From Faucicola sp902506215 (GTDB lineage: Bacteria; Pseudomonadota; Gammaproteobacteria; Pseudomonadales; Moraxellaceae): a DNA stretch of 64,000 nt. Under the pieces are notes generated by a model. That model saw only the letters and a program-made list of their open reading frames with translations. It did no database searches and had not been told where the DNA came from. The DNA lies in the NCBI GenBank assembly GCA_016888885.1, contig CP069437.1:1116001-1180000 (forward strand), given 5' to 3'. The translations under genes were made by a program, and so were the position numbers. How positions within the stretch are numbered: position 1 is the stretch's first letter; each line of letters begins with the position of its first letter. Shown in pieces: positions 17,344 to 27,516 of the stretch.

Positions 17344-17910
17344 TTAGATTTTACCGACTAAATCTAGGCTTGGTTTTAAGGTTTCTTTACCTTTTTCCCA
17401 TGCCGCTGGACATACTTCACCGTCGTTGTCACGCACGTATTGAGCGGCTTGGATTTTACGGATTAAGTCTTTGGCAGAACGACCGATACCTAAGTCATGA
17501 ATTTCTGCCACTTTGATTTTACCGTCTGGGTCTACCAAGAAAGTACCACGAAGGGCAGCGTTGTCTTCTTCAATCATCACGTTAAAGCCGCGAGTGATTT
17601 TACCAGTACCATCGCCAAGCATTGGGTATTTTACTTTAGCAATTGCAGGTGACGCATCTGCCCATGCTTTGTGTACAAAATGGGTGTCTGTCGATACCGC
17701 ATACACTTCCACGCCTAGACCTTTGATTTCTTCGTAGTGGTCTGCCATGTCTTCAAGTTCAGTTGGGCAAACAAAGGTAAAGTCATGTGGGTAGAAGAAA
17801 AACACTGCCCATTTGCCTTTAACGTCATCTGATGAGATTTCTTTGAATTCACCATTCACAAATGCTTGGGTTTTGAATTCTGGAATGGTTTGGTTGATAA
17901 TTGCAGCCAT
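17344..17910 (-). CDS. ahpC: Alkyl hydroperoxide reductase subunit C (peroxiredoxin)
   Basis: 188 residues, a typical 2-Cys AhpC1. The peroxidatic cysteine is in D-F-T-F-V-C-P-T-E-L near residue 47 and the resolving cysteine in G-E-V-C-P-A-A-W near residue 166. AAGGAAAAATCC precedes the ATG at 17910, which is preferred over the longer frame to 17964. It reduces hydrogen peroxide and organic peroxides with AhpF as electron donor. It is divergent from oxyR, so OxyR control is likely. Confidence 0.96.
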   Translation of the reverse strand: MAAIINQTIPEFKTQAFVNGEFKEISSDDVKGKWAVFFFYPHDFTFVCPTELEDMADHYEEIKGLGVEVYAVSTDTHFVHKAWADASPAIAKVKYPMLGDGTGKITRGFNVMIEEDNAALRGTFLVDPDGKIKVAEIHDLGIGRSAKDLIRKIQAAQYVRDNDGEVCPAAWEKGKETLKPSLDLVGKI

Positions 17911-18496
17911 GGATTTTTCCTTATATAAGCTATTGTTGTGATTAAAATTTAGCAACATCACCACTTGGCAAAGCCAAATCAGTGAGTGCTATATTGATAA
18001 CACAAATTTGATGTCATTGGCAACCCAGCTTTTTAGGCTCCTAGCTTTTTGGGCTCCTAGCTTTTTGGGCTATAGTCGGTTGCTGTTTTTTAATCATCAA
18101 ACGTCGTTATCGATGGGTTTATCTTAATACAATTTAAGATTGAGTCTATTTTAAAGTTTTTAATTGATTGATTAAATTTTTAAATTAACCTTGAGGGTTT
18201 TGTCTTGTAGTTTCAATCTTTAGGCTATCTTGTAATTATTTTGAAAGGCTCGATAATGAGTTTACTGTCAAGACCAAATTAATGATAGATTAAAAAAGAT
18301 TCCCCTCGTAAAAGCACACAAAAATGGTAAACTAAATTTAAAATGATTCGGTTCATTGAGGTTTTTAGCAGGCATCTTTTGCGTGTTGTTTGCTAGGGTA
18401 GCCGTCAGTTTTTTTACCTTTTTATCTTTTTATTTATCTTTAACTAAAACGCGTTAGCGAAAATTTTACGCCATTTTAAAGGTTAAAATTCAAACC
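17911..18496. other. 586-bp ahpC-oxyR divergent intergenic region
   Basis: It holds the promoters of ahpC and oxyR and the 16-bp repeats at 18025-18072. It is AT-rich with no credible ORF. A clean OxyR motif with four evenly spaced ATAG/CTAT quarters was not found by eye, although single ATAG or CTAT elements occur. Confidence 0.5.
18025..18072. repeat. Three 16-bp tandem repeats upstream of ahpC
   Basis: Units CCAGCTTTTTAGGCTC, CTAGCTTTTTGGGCTC and CTAGCTTTTTGGGCTA are directly adjacent, at 18025-18040, 18041-18056 and 18057-18072. Confidence 0.85.
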
Positions 18497-19489
18497 ATGA
18501 TTACATTACGACAATTAGAATTTGCATTGGCAGTTGCCAAATACAAGCATTTTAAACGGGCAGCAGAAGAGTGTAATATCTCACAATCTGCTTTAAGTTT
18601 GGGGATTGCAGAGCTGGAAAAACAGCTTGATACCCAAATTTTTGAGCGTAACAACAAGCAAGTGCTAATCACCCCGATTGGGGAGGAAATTCTTGAGCGT
18701 GCCACGCGGATATTTGCCGAAGTCAATGATTTGGTGACCCGCGCCCAGACGCACCAAACCCCACTCGCCTATCCGATGACGATTGGTATCATCCCAACCA
18801 TTGCGCCGTTTTTGCTGCCCAAAGTATTGCCGCTACTGCGCCAACAATTCCCACAATTTCAGCTCAATGTGGTAGAAGACCAAACTGAGCGACTGCTTGA
18901 AAAAGTCCGTTATGGCGCGATTGATACCGCCATTATTGCGCTCCCTTACAATACTGACGGCTTGTTATCATTTGAGTTTTGGTCAGAGACGTTTTTGGCG
19001 GTATTTGCTAAAGACAGTAAACATGCCAACTTACCTAGCATCAATGCCGATGAGTTAGCCAACAGTAACTTGATGCTGCTAGGCGAAGGACATTGTTTGA
19101 CCGATCATGCGCTATCGGTATGTCACCTCGACAAAAGCCGCGTCAAACACGCCTTTAGTGAAGCAAGCCTGCATACGTTAATTCAAATGGCTATCAGCGG
19201 TATGGGCACCACACTAGTGCCGCAAATGGCAGCTGGGCAAGTGCGCCAGCAGACTGACAATGTGTCGTTAGTGCCGCTTAATGAAGCCGGTCCGCATCGC
19301 CGCTTGGCGTTTGTCACCCGTCTCAACTATGCACGGGTCGATGATGTTAATCTATTGGGTCGCTTGTTTGCCCAAGGGTTACACGATAGCGAATTGGCGT
19401 CTGCGCCAGCTACCCCATCTACCCCATCTACCCCATCTACCTTAGACGCTGAGCCCATGACTTCAGCGAAGCCCGCCACAGAGGCATAA
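18497..19489 (+). CDS. oxyR: Hydrogen-peroxide sensor OxyR (LysR family)
   Basis: 330 residues. The N-terminal helix-turn-helix spans about residues 17-40 (H-F-K-R-A-A-E-E-C-N-I-S-Q-S-A-L-S). The redox pair is conserved as C200 and C209 in G-E-G-H-C-L-T-D-H-A-L-S-V-C, which identifies OxyR rather than another LysR protein. The last ~30 residues are a low-complexity tail built from a 9-bp tandem repeat (P-S-T repeated). The stop codon is six bases before sbcD, so oxyR, sbcD and sbcC may be one transcript. Confidence 0.94.
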   Translation: MITLRQLEFALAVAKYKHFKRAAEECNISQSALSLGIAELEKQLDTQIFERNNKQVLITPIGEEILERATRIFAEVNDLVTRAQTHQTPLAYPMTIGIIPTIAPFLLPKVLPLLRQQFPQFQLNVVEDQTERLLEKVRYGAIDTAIIALPYNTDGLLSFEFWSETFLAVFAKDSKHANLPSINADELANSNLMLLGEGHCLTDHALSVCHLDKSRVKHAFSEASLHTLIQMAISGMGTTLVPQMAAGQVRQQTDNVSLVPLNEAGPHRRLAFVTRLNYARVDDVNLLGRLFAQGLHDSELASAPATPSTPSTPSTLDAEPMTSAKPATEA

Positions 19490-19495
19490 TTTTTT

Positions 19496-21031
19496 ATGCT
19501 CACTTTATTACATACATCAGATTGGCATTTGGGGCGTAGGCTTTATGGTAAGCCACGCTACGATGAATTTAAGCAGTTTTTAGACTGGCAGTTACAGACG
19601 CTGCGTGAGCAAAAAGTCGATGTGCTATTGATTGCAGGGGATATTTTTGATACCACCGCACCCAGTAACCAAGCGCAAAATTTATATTATGATTTTTTAA
19701 GTCAAGTTTGCGATACCGATTGCCGCCATGTGATTATCGTAGCGGGCAACCATGATTCAGCCAGTTTTTTGGAGGCACCCAAACAGCTACTCAAATCCTT
19801 TAACATCCATATCATCGGTAGTATGACAGATACGCCGACTGATGAAGTGATTACCTTATTGGATAAAGCAGGGCAACCTGAGCTCATTGTCATGGCAGTG
19901 CCCTACTTGCGTGACCGTGATGTGCGAACCGTTGGGCATGGCGAACGCCTTGATGATAAAGAACGCAAACTTGCCCAAGGTATCAAAGCCCATTATGCAC
20001 AGATTGCCGATATTGCCATTGCGCAACAAGCGCAGCTCAAAGCCAAATATAAGCGTAGCATTCCGATTGTGGCAACGGGACACTTATTTACTGTGGGCGG
20101 GCAAACGATGGAAGGCGATGGGGTGCGTGATTTGTATGTCGGCTCACTTGGTAGTATCGGTGCTGAGATTTTTCACCCACAGATTGACTATGTGGCGCTT
20201 GGGCATTTGCATATCCCGCAAGCGGTTGGCGGACAACCACACATCCGTTACGCTGGTTCACCCATTGCCATGGGCTTTGGTGAAAGTCGCCAGCAAAAAC
20301 AAGTGCATTTGCTGCGATTTGATGCCAATCCTGACTTACTGTCTCAGCCATTACAAACTTTAACCATTCAAAAAAAACCGCTTGTCTCTGCGCCAACCCC
20401 TGTCAAAAAACGCAAAATGGTGAGCCATGCGTCGATGGATTTATTTGCCGATGAAGAGTTGCCTGAACCATCCATGCTTGGCGCGATAAATGCAGAGGCT
20501 GGGATTAACGCAGAAGTTGATGCCCAAGCGAGCCATAAAGCAGGATATGATACACCCAGTGCTCATCTAAGTGGGCAACCTAATGGACAAGTTATTGGAC
20601 AACCTTACAATCTCGCCAAGCTTAGCGATACTACCCTCCTGCAATCGCTGCCTGTCCCTGTGTTCCAACCCATACAAACGCTCAAAGGGGATTGGCAAAC
20701 CATCAAAACCAGCTTACACAGCCTAAAAAAATCCCAACAATCGGTTTGGCTTGAAGTGGTATATGACGGGCAAGAAGTCGTGGGTGATTTATCAGAAAAA
20801 ATCGCAGAACTGGTTAAAGGCTCTAGGCTTGAAGTACTACGCATCAAAAATCAGCAAAAACGCGATCAAGTGATGCAAAGCCAGCGCATGGATGAGTCAC
20901 TTGAAGAGTTAAACCCAACACAAGTATTTGAACGCTGTCTAATTGCCCATCAAGTGCTAGAAGAACAAAAACCCATGCTATGGTCGAGATATACTGAAGT
21001 GCTTGAAAGCTTGCAAGGGGGGCAGCAATGA
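19496..21031 (+). CDS. sbcD: Exonuclease subunit SbcD (Mre11-type)
   Basis: 511 residues with the metallophosphoesterase motifs in order: H-T-S-D-W-H-L-G near residue 6, L-I-A-G-D-I-F-D near 47, V-A-G-N-H-D-S near 82, G-H-L-F near 196 and A-L-G-H-L-H near 237. It is longer than E. coli SbcD (400) because of a poorly conserved insert at about 310-380. With SbcC it forms the Mre11/Rad50-type nuclease that cuts DNA hairpins and protein-blocked ends. It overlaps sbcC by four bases (ATGA). Confidence 0.94.
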   Translation: MLTLLHTSDWHLGRRLYGKPRYDEFKQFLDWQLQTLREQKVDVLLIAGDIFDTTAPSNQAQNLYYDFLSQVCDTDCRHVIIVAGNHDSASFLEAPKQLLKSFNIHIIGSMTDTPTDEVITLLDKAGQPELIVMAVPYLRDRDVRTVGHGERLDDKERKLAQGIKAHYAQIADIAIAQQAQLKAKYKRSIPIVATGHLFTVGGQTMEGDGVRDLYVGSLGSIGAEIFHPQIDYVALGHLHIPQAVGGQPHIRYAGSPIAMGFGESRQQKQVHLLRFDANPDLLSQPLQTLTIQKKPLVSAPTPVKKRKMVSHASMDLFADEELPEPSMLGAINAEAGINAEVDAQASHKAGYDTPSAHLSGQPNGQVIGQPYNLAKLSDTTLLQSLPVPVFQPIQTLKGDWQTIKTSLHSLKKSQQSVWLEVVYDGQEVVGDLSEKIAELVKGSRLEVLRIKNQQKRDQVMQSQRMDESLEELNPTQVFERCLIAHQVLEEQKPMLWSRYTEVLESLQGGQQ

Positions 21032-24000
21032 GAATCTTAAAGCTACGCTTTCAAAACCTTAATTCATTGCAAGGCGAATGGGAAATTGACTTTCGTCATG
21101 CCGCCTATGCTGATGAAGGTATTTTTGCCATCACAGGCTCGACAGGTGCAGGTAAAAGCACCATTTTAGATGCCATTTGTCTTGCCTTATATGGTGCGAC
21201 GCCACGCTTGGGCGAGATTACCCAAAGCAAAAATGACCTCATGTCACGTCATACCGGCGAATGTTTGAGTGAAGTAATTTTTGCCACCAAAAATGGCAGT
21301 TATCGCTGTACTTGGCTACAAAAGCGCGCCAGAAAAAACCCCGAAGGCAACTTGCAATCGCCGACGCACGAAATCGCCCCTTTTACCGATGATGCTACAA
21401 AGTTACCACCGCTTGAAACCCAAACCAGAAAAACTAGAAAACTGGTCGCTGAATTCACCGGCATGGATTTTGACCGTTTTACCCGTGCCATGCTACTGGC
21501 GCAAGGCAGTTTTGCTGCTTTTTTGCAAGCCAATAGTGATGAGCGCTCCAACCTGCTCGAAGAAATCACCGGCACCGAAATCTATGGCGATATCTCAAGA
21601 AAAGTACACGAGTTTAAAACCCAATCAGACGCTGAACTTAAGACCCTCACCGATCGCTTATCGGGCATGACGGTGTTATCTGATGAAGAAGTACAAAGCC
21701 TAACCTCACAAAAAAACGCTCTAGTGGACATCGTCAATCAAACTCAAGCCGCCATGACTAAAATCGAGTCTGATAAGCTATGGCGACAAAACCTTGACGC
21801 ATATACGCGCCAAATCCATAAGCTTGAGCATGAAGCACGCGACCTTGCCGAGCAAGAAAGCCAATTTGCCCCACAAAAAATCCAACTACAGCGCGCACTA
21901 AAAGCCCTTGAAGTGTCGGGTGATATTAAAAAACTTGATTATCAGCGCGATTTGTTGAGCACACAGCTCAGTGAGCTTGCCAGTTATCAACACCAGCTAC
22001 CCATCGCCGAACGCAATTACCAACTTGCTCAAAAAAACCAAGATGAGCGTCAAGCACAAGCCCAGCAAACCGAAACTAACTGGCAACAAGCCCAACCGTT
22101 ATTAAACCAAGTGCGCAAGCTTGACACTACCCTTGGGCAAAAAAATCAGTACGCTCAAGAGATTGCGCAGCAGTTGTCACAGCTTGGTGAGCAATTGGCG
22201 CATAATACCCAAAGCATTGATAGGCAGCAGCAGCAGCTTGTTAACCAGCAAATAGAACGTGAACAGCTTACCCAAGCGCAGCAGCAAATCCCCCATGCAA
22301 CAACCTTGCCTCAAACATTGGCCTCCCTCACCCAGCTACAAGAAACTAGCCAAGCACTTAGTGAACAAGCGCAGGCATTCACCACCGAACAGCAGCAGCT
22401 ACAAGGTGATTTTCAGCACAATGAGCAGCAAGCCAGCGCTCTGCAATCACAGCTTACGCAGTTGCAATCACAAATTTCTGAGCATCGACAAAACTTAGAA
22501 AGCCAAACCAGTCACTTATCTCATCTGACACAAGGGCAGTCAGCGGCAGCATTGCGACAGCAGGTTGAAACTTATTGGCAAACTGACCAGCAGCTTGCCG
22601 CCATGCAAAGCGATGTGCAGACTTGGCAAACCAACCTGCAACACTATCAGCAATTTGTGCAGCAGTTAGCCGAGGGTCAAACTCAATTGGCTCAGATTGC
22701 TAGCCAACGACTAACTAGCGAGCAGCAGCAACAAGCCGCCGAGCAGACTGCCGACTTGTTAAATCGCAACTTGATTTTATTGGCAAAAATTCAAGATTTG
22801 ACCGAAGAGCGAGATAAATTACGCCACGGCGAACCTTGCCCGCTGTGTGGCTCAACCGCGCATCCTTTCGCCACTCATCAGCCCTACACGCCCGATGATA
22901 CAGAGCAACAATTAGCGATTGCCAAACAACGGCTTGATGACATCAATCGCCAATTACAGCAGTTATTACTTGAAGAGCATGCACTCACAAATAACCAGCA
23001 ACAGCTCAATGAGCATTTGCAGCACTTACAGGCACACAACCAACGCTTATTAAATCAATTACAGCTTGCCAGCCAACACCTTATACATGCTCAGCCTGTA
23101 CAACAGGCAATTGAAGCATTACCGCTCGCTGCAGCCCCTAGCACCGATGACGATATAGACCGCCAAGCGCTTCAAACATTGGCGACGATAATCAAGGCTG
23201 AACAAACCAACAATCAGCAGTCTTTGGCAGCGCTGCAAGATTCACTGACGCAAATCGAAGCCGTACAATCCGAGCAGCAGCAAACCCAGCAGCGATTAGC
23301 CACATTAAGCGAGCAATACCATGATGTTTTGCAGCAACACACCGTGTTACAAAATCAGCAGCAACATCGCCAAGACAGAATCCGCGATATTGATGCCCAG
23401 CAATTGGTTATCGCCGAGAAACAACATCAAGTAATGCAGCGCATTGACACGTTACTGATGCCGTTTGCAACGCGCGAACGCACTTTTAGTTTTGCTACCA
23501 CACAGGATGCGAATGCCCAATTAAATCAGCATATCGATACCCTTGCGCAACTTTTACAGCGCTATCAAGGATTAGAAACTAAGCTTAGCCATATCAATGA
23601 CACCATCACAGGGATTGAGCAAGCGCTCACCCGATTGGTGGCAGACCAGCAACATCTAACCCAAAATCAACACCAAGTCCGTCAGCGACAGCAAGCATTG
23701 GCGCAAGAGATTAGCGAGCTACAGGCGCAGCGATACGCCTTGTTTGGCGAACAAGCGGTAGACATCGTCTCTCACGCGTTAATCCAAGCAAAAAATCAGG
23801 CTTTGCAGGACTATCAAGCCAGCCAAACCGCCTTTCATGAGCAGCTAAGTCAGCTGCAGATTTTGCAACAACAAATCGCATCTTTGACCACTAGCACCAC
23901 CCAACTAAAAACTGCCCAGCAAACGCTACAAGCCGATATTCAGCAGCGTTTTGCGACATTGGGTTTTGTAGATGACGCCGATTATCGCGCTGCGGTGTTG

Positions 24001-24813
24001 GTCGATACCGAGCGGGAACGCTTACAACAGCTTGCCAGTCAACTCCATGATAGCCAGCAGCGCAATCATAACCTACTCTCTGAAGCCAAACGCATACAGC
24101 AGCAGTTACTCGATCATCCCCAAACTGCGCTGTCAGTTGAACAATTGCTCGATGCGCTTGGGCAATTGCAACAGCAATTTAGCGAGCAGCAAAAACAATT
24201 GGGCGCCGTTGAACAGCAGCTAGCAGCCAATGAAGCCCTTAAACAAAACCAACAGCAACTATTAGATGCCATCAACCAACAGCGCAACCATACCGAAGAA
24301 TGGAAGGTTTTGCATCAGTTGATTGGTTCAAGCGATGGCAAAAAATTCCGTAACTTTGCCCAAGGCTTAACCTTTAATATCATGGTTGCCCATGCCAATG
24401 AGCAGCTCAAAAAAATGAGCGACCGTTATTTGCTGATAGCTGATAGCGAGCAGCCCTTGATGCTCAACGTGATGGACAATTACCAAGGCGGGCAAATCCG
24501 CACCAGTAAAAATCTATCAGGCGGTGAGAGTTTTATTATTAGCCTGTCGCTTGCATTGGGACTGTCAAATATGGCCAGTCACCGCATGCAAGTAGATTCG
24601 CTGTTTTTGGATGAAGGCTTTGGTACGCTCGATGAAGAAGCACTCGATGTAGCGCTTGACACCCTAACCAACCTACAGCAATCGGGCAAGCTAATTGGCG
24701 TAATTTCCCATATTCAGGCGCTGAAAGATAGAATCAGCAGTCAAATTCAAGTAGTGCCGCAAACAGGGGGCATCAGTAAAATTATCGGTGCCGGTATTAC
24801 CAAGATTAGTTGA
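21028..24813 (+). CDS. sbcC: Exonuclease subunit SbcC (Rad50-type ATPase)
   Basis: 1261 residues. Walker A G-S-T-G-A-G-K-S-T is near residue 37. Two very Gln-rich coiled coils flank a zinc hook C-P-L-C near residue 608 (G-E-P-C-P-L-C-G-S-T). The ABC signature N-L-S-G-G-E-S and Walker B D-S-L-F-L-D-E-G-F-G-T-L-D are near the C-terminus. This is the full SMC-like layout. It is translationally coupled to sbcD through the ATGA overlap. Confidence 0.95.
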   Translation: MRILKLRFQNLNSLQGEWEIDFRHAAYADEGIFAITGSTGAGKSTILDAICLALYGATPRLGEITQSKNDLMSRHTGECLSEVIFATKNGSYRCTWLQKRARKNPEGNLQSPTHEIAPFTDDATKLPPLETQTRKTRKLVAEFTGMDFDRFTRAMLLAQGSFAAFLQANSDERSNLLEEITGTEIYGDISRKVHEFKTQSDAELKTLTDRLSGMTVLSDEEVQSLTSQKNALVDIVNQTQAAMTKIESDKLWRQNLDAYTRQIHKLEHEARDLAEQESQFAPQKIQLQRALKALEVSGDIKKLDYQRDLLSTQLSELASYQHQLPIAERNYQLAQKNQDERQAQAQQTETNWQQAQPLLNQVRKLDTTLGQKNQYAQEIAQQLSQLGEQLAHNTQSIDRQQQQLVNQQIEREQLTQAQQQIPHATTLPQTLASLTQLQETSQALSEQAQAFTTEQQQLQGDFQHNEQQASALQSQLTQLQSQISEHRQNLESQTSHLSHLTQGQSAAALRQQVETYWQTDQQLAAMQSDVQTWQTNLQHYQQFVQQLAEGQTQLAQIASQRLTSEQQQQAAEQTADLLNRNLILLAKIQDLTEERDKLRHGEPCPLCGSTAHPFATHQPYTPDDTEQQLAIAKQRLDDINRQLQQLLLEEHALTNNQQQLNEHLQHLQAHNQRLLNQLQLASQHLIHAQPVQQAIEALPLAAAPSTDDDIDRQALQTLATIIKAEQTNNQQSLAALQDSLTQIEAVQSEQQQTQQRLATLSEQYHDVLQQHTVLQNQQQHRQDRIRDIDAQQLVIAEKQHQVMQRIDTLLMPFATRERTFSFATTQDANAQLNQHIDTLAQLLQRYQGLETKLSHINDTITGIEQALTRLVADQQHLTQNQHQVRQRQQALAQEISELQAQRYALFGEQAVDIVSHALIQAKNQALQDYQASQTAFHEQLSQLQILQQQIASLTTSTTQLKTAQQTLQADIQQRFATLGFVDDADYRAAVLVDTERERLQQLASQLHDSQQRNHNLLSEAKRIQQQLLDHPQTALSVEQLLDALGQLQQQFSEQQKQLGAVEQQLAANEALKQNQQQLLDAINQQRNHTEEWKVLHQLIGSSDGKKFRNFAQGLTFNIMVAHANEQLKKMSDRYLLIADSEQPLMLNVMDNYQGGQIRTSKNLSGGESFIISLSLALGLSNMASHRMQVDSLFLDEGFGTLDEEALDVALDTLTNLQQSGKLIGVISHIQALKDRISSQIQVVPQTGGISKIIGAGITKIS

Positions 24814-25021
24814 CTCAGGCTAGCTTTGGTTAAGCCAAATTAAGTTAAGATAAGATAAGCTGAGCTAATAAGTTAAGCGGCGCGGCAAACACACCGTAAC
24901 AACCGATTCATCTTGCTGTCATGTCATTGGGTCATACTACTGTTTATGTCAATGTTTACCGCTCGCTTAATCAAAACCTAAGTGCTCAGTATTATTTATG
25001 TCAACTCATAAGGGCAACACG

Positions 25022-25936
25022 ATGTTAACCAAACTTTCGCAGCTTTTAGCACAAGGGCGCTTTGTCTCGCCTGTCCCCGCCGTGGTGGTGCACCCTACTA
25101 CCGATATCATCTTGCAATCTTGTATCCAAGCACATCAGCACCACATCATCACCCCGATTTTGGTCGGTCCAAAACACAAAATCGAAAAAGCCGCTACTGA
25201 CGCCAATTTAGATATTTCAGGCTTTACGTTAGTGGATGCTGAGCATAGCCACGACGCGGTTGAAATCGCTGCAAAAATGGTTCGTGAACAGCAAGCCGAC
25301 TTTATCATCAAAGGTTCGGTGCATACCGATGAGTTAATGGGTGTCCTGATCGATAGAACCCAAAATCTACGCACCGAGCGCCGTATGAGCCACGTGTGGT
25401 TAATGGAAAGTCCCACGTATCACAAGCTTTTGACCTTGACCGATTGCGCACTTAACGTGGTGCCAGATTTGCTGACCAAAAAAGACATTTTGCAAAATGC
25501 GATTGATTTTGCGCACGCGCTAGATATTGAGCAGCCTAAAGTAGCCATCTTGGCAGCGGTTGAAGAAGTCAAACCGCAAATGCAATCGACCATTGATGCC
25601 GCGGCGTTATGCAAAATGGCAGACCGGGGTCAAATCACCGGTGCCTTGCTTGATGGGCCACTAGCGTTCGACAATGCCATTAGCCAACAGTCTGCCGATA
25701 TCAAACATATCCACTCACCTGTCACGGGCGATGTCGATATTTTACTGGTACCTGACTTAGAAGCGGGCAATATGCTAGGTAAACAGTTAATTTATTTGGG
25801 TGAAGCCAAAGCCGCTGGCATTGTCATGGGTTCAAAAGTGCCGATTGTGTTGACCAGCCGCTCGGATGATGAACTCGACCGCCTGTATTCCATTGCCCTT
25901 GGCGCCTACGTTGCGCAAAAGCGTAAACAAGCTTGA
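25022..25936 (+). CDS. pta: Phosphate acetyltransferase (PTA/PTB family, short form)
   Basis: About 304 residues, a short form consisting only of the PTA_PTB catalytic domain. It contains G-V-L-I-D-R-T-Q-N-L-R, N-V-V-P-D-L-L-T-K and the P-D-L-E-A-G-N-M-L-G-K-Q-L signature. It interconverts acetyl-CoA and acetyl phosphate (or another acyl pair) and is followed after about 40 bp by an acetate-kinase gene, so the pair makes ATP and acetate. AAGGG precedes the ATG at 25022; an ATG at 24998 is in frame without a ribosome-binding site. Phosphate butyryltransferase activity cannot be excluded. Confidence 0.88.
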   Translation: MLTKLSQLLAQGRFVSPVPAVVVHPTTDIILQSCIQAHQHHIITPILVGPKHKIEKAATDANLDISGFTLVDAEHSHDAVEIAAKMVREQQADFIIKGSVHTDELMGVLIDRTQNLRTERRMSHVWLMESPTYHKLLTLTDCALNVVPDLLTKKDILQNAIDFAHALDIEQPKVAILAAVEEVKPQMQSTIDAAALCKMADRGQITGALLDGPLAFDNAISQQSADIKHIHSPVTGDVDILLVPDLEAGNMLGKQLIYLGEAKAAGIVMGSKVPIVLTSRSDDELDRLYSIALGAYVAQKRKQA

Positions 25937-25976
25937 TGTTAATTCAGGTTACTTGAGATTAATTGAGGTGACTAGC

Positions 25977-27206
25977 ATGAACGATTCTGTCATGAGGCAT
26001 ACTGACTCGACTCACCCGATTGTGGTGACTTTTAACGTAGGTTCAGCGACTATCAAAATGGCGGCGTATGACACGGCTAAAGCAGTTGACTCATCCCCGC
26101 TTGCGTGGTCACCCTTGTTTGATGTCAATATCAACCTAAAAACCAAAAATAAAGTCTGGCACGCCATGCCACAATCTTTGGCTGACTGGGAACCCCAAGA
26201 TACCCTGACAGACACCGCGGTAAGCTTGTTTACTCGTGTCAAACAGGCCTTTCCCGCGCGTGAGATTGTCTGTATCCACCGAGTGGTTCATGGTGGCAAA
26301 CGCTATCATTTTCCTGTGGTGATTAACGAGACAGTGATGGCGCATTTGGTGGAGTTATCACCGATATGTCCGCTACATCAGCCCCCTGCATTATCTGTGG
26401 TCAACGCGCTGCAAGCCATTGATACAAAACTGGTGCACATTGCTGCCTTTGATACCGCCTTTCACTACCATCGCCCAGAGATTTGGTCTAGCTATGCGCT
26501 GCCAAAATCGCTGCGCGATCAAGGCGTGCGCTGTTATGGCTTTCATGGTTTATCGTATCAGGCGATTATGCGCAAACTTGAAACCTATCTCCCAAAGATT
26601 GCCAAAAAGCGCTTAATCATCGCGCATTTGGGTAGTGGCTGTAGTATCACCGCGGTCGACAATGGCGAGTCAAAAGACAGTACCTTTGGCTTTAGTGGAT
26701 TAGATGGCGTACCAATGGGCACCCGTCCGGGTCATTTGGATTCTGGGGTGATTTTATATATGGTCGAGCAAGGTTGGACGCTCGAGCAAATGAACCAATG
26801 CCTATATAAAGAGTCGGGCTTGCTTGGTTTATCTGAAATTAGCAATGACGTGCGTGATTTGCTCGCTAGCGATGACCCACGCGCCAAATTTGCACTGGCG
26901 TATTTTGCCACCCATGCCGCCAAAGAAATCGCGAGCCTGATGGTTAGTATGAAAGGCTGTGATGCGCTTATCTTTACCGCAGGAATAGGTGAGCAGTCGG
27001 CGATTATCCGTCAGATGATTGTCGAACAACTCGATTTTTTAGGTTTTAGTTTGGATGCCGATAAAAATATCGATGGCCGTATTGCCGTTCCGATTTTACG
27101 AATCAACTCAGACGATGACAAACAAATTTATGTCATATTGACCGATGAACAACTTGAATTAGCTTTATCACTTGAGCATGCAACCACGATAGAAACCGAT
27201 AAGTAA
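25977..27206 (+). CDS. ackA: Acetate kinase
   Basis: 409 residues of the acetate/propionate-kinase (ASKHA) family. Segments T-F-N-V-G-S-A-T-I-K, R-V-V-H-G-G, C-Y-G-F-H-G-L-S-Y, H-L-G-S-G-C-S and F-T-A-G-I-G-E-Q-S are in order. The usual first motif N-A-G-S-S-S-x-K reads N-V-G-S-A-T-I-K. GAGGTG precedes the ATG at 25977. It forms an operon with pta. Butyrate or propionate kinase activity is a possible alternative. Confidence 0.9.
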   Translation: MNDSVMRHTDSTHPIVVTFNVGSATIKMAAYDTAKAVDSSPLAWSPLFDVNINLKTKNKVWHAMPQSLADWEPQDTLTDTAVSLFTRVKQAFPAREIVCIHRVVHGGKRYHFPVVINETVMAHLVELSPICPLHQPPALSVVNALQAIDTKLVHIAAFDTAFHYHRPEIWSSYALPKSLRDQGVRCYGFHGLSYQAIMRKLETYLPKIAKKRLIIAHLGSGCSITAVDNGESKDSTFGFSGLDGVPMGTRPGHLDSGVILYMVEQGWTLEQMNQCLYKESGLLGLSEISNDVRDLLASDDPRAKFALAYFATHAAKEIASLMVSMKGCDALIFTAGIGEQSAIIRQMIVEQLDFLGFSLDADKNIDGRIAVPILRINSDDDKQIYVILTDEQLELALSLEHATTIETDK

Positions 27207-27516
27207 AAGTGACAAACCTGTCAACTATTTTTAGGATGAAGGGTAAGATATAACCGATTTTTATCGGTTACCTACTGTTACTGTCTAGTTGATTATACTA
27301 TTACAAATATTAACATAAATACTGATTGTTTTTTACTTTTAAGCCCCTTGCAAGGTTTAATTTAGCCATTTTTCATGATATTGTAATATCAAGCAAATAG
27401 ACTATGCTTAAATCTTATCACATTCATTTTAGTCATATTTTTGATTATAAAATGTATTGCAACTTGGTATTCTCCAATACCCTTCTTTTTTTTCTGGTAG
27501 CCTAATGAGGTCAATT
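27207..27516. other. 310-bp ackA-phasin intergenic region
   Basis: AT-rich. It contains a perfect 8-bp hairpin (TAACCGAT-TTTT-ATCGGTTA) at 27251-27270, about 45 bp after ackA, without a clear T-run. The rest presumably carries the phasin promoter. No ORF was found. Confidence 0.5.

Noticed and set aside
17911..18496. OxyR binding site between ahpC and oxyR
   Set aside because: Single ATAG/CTAT elements occur, but I could not assemble four with the required spacing; left as unproven.
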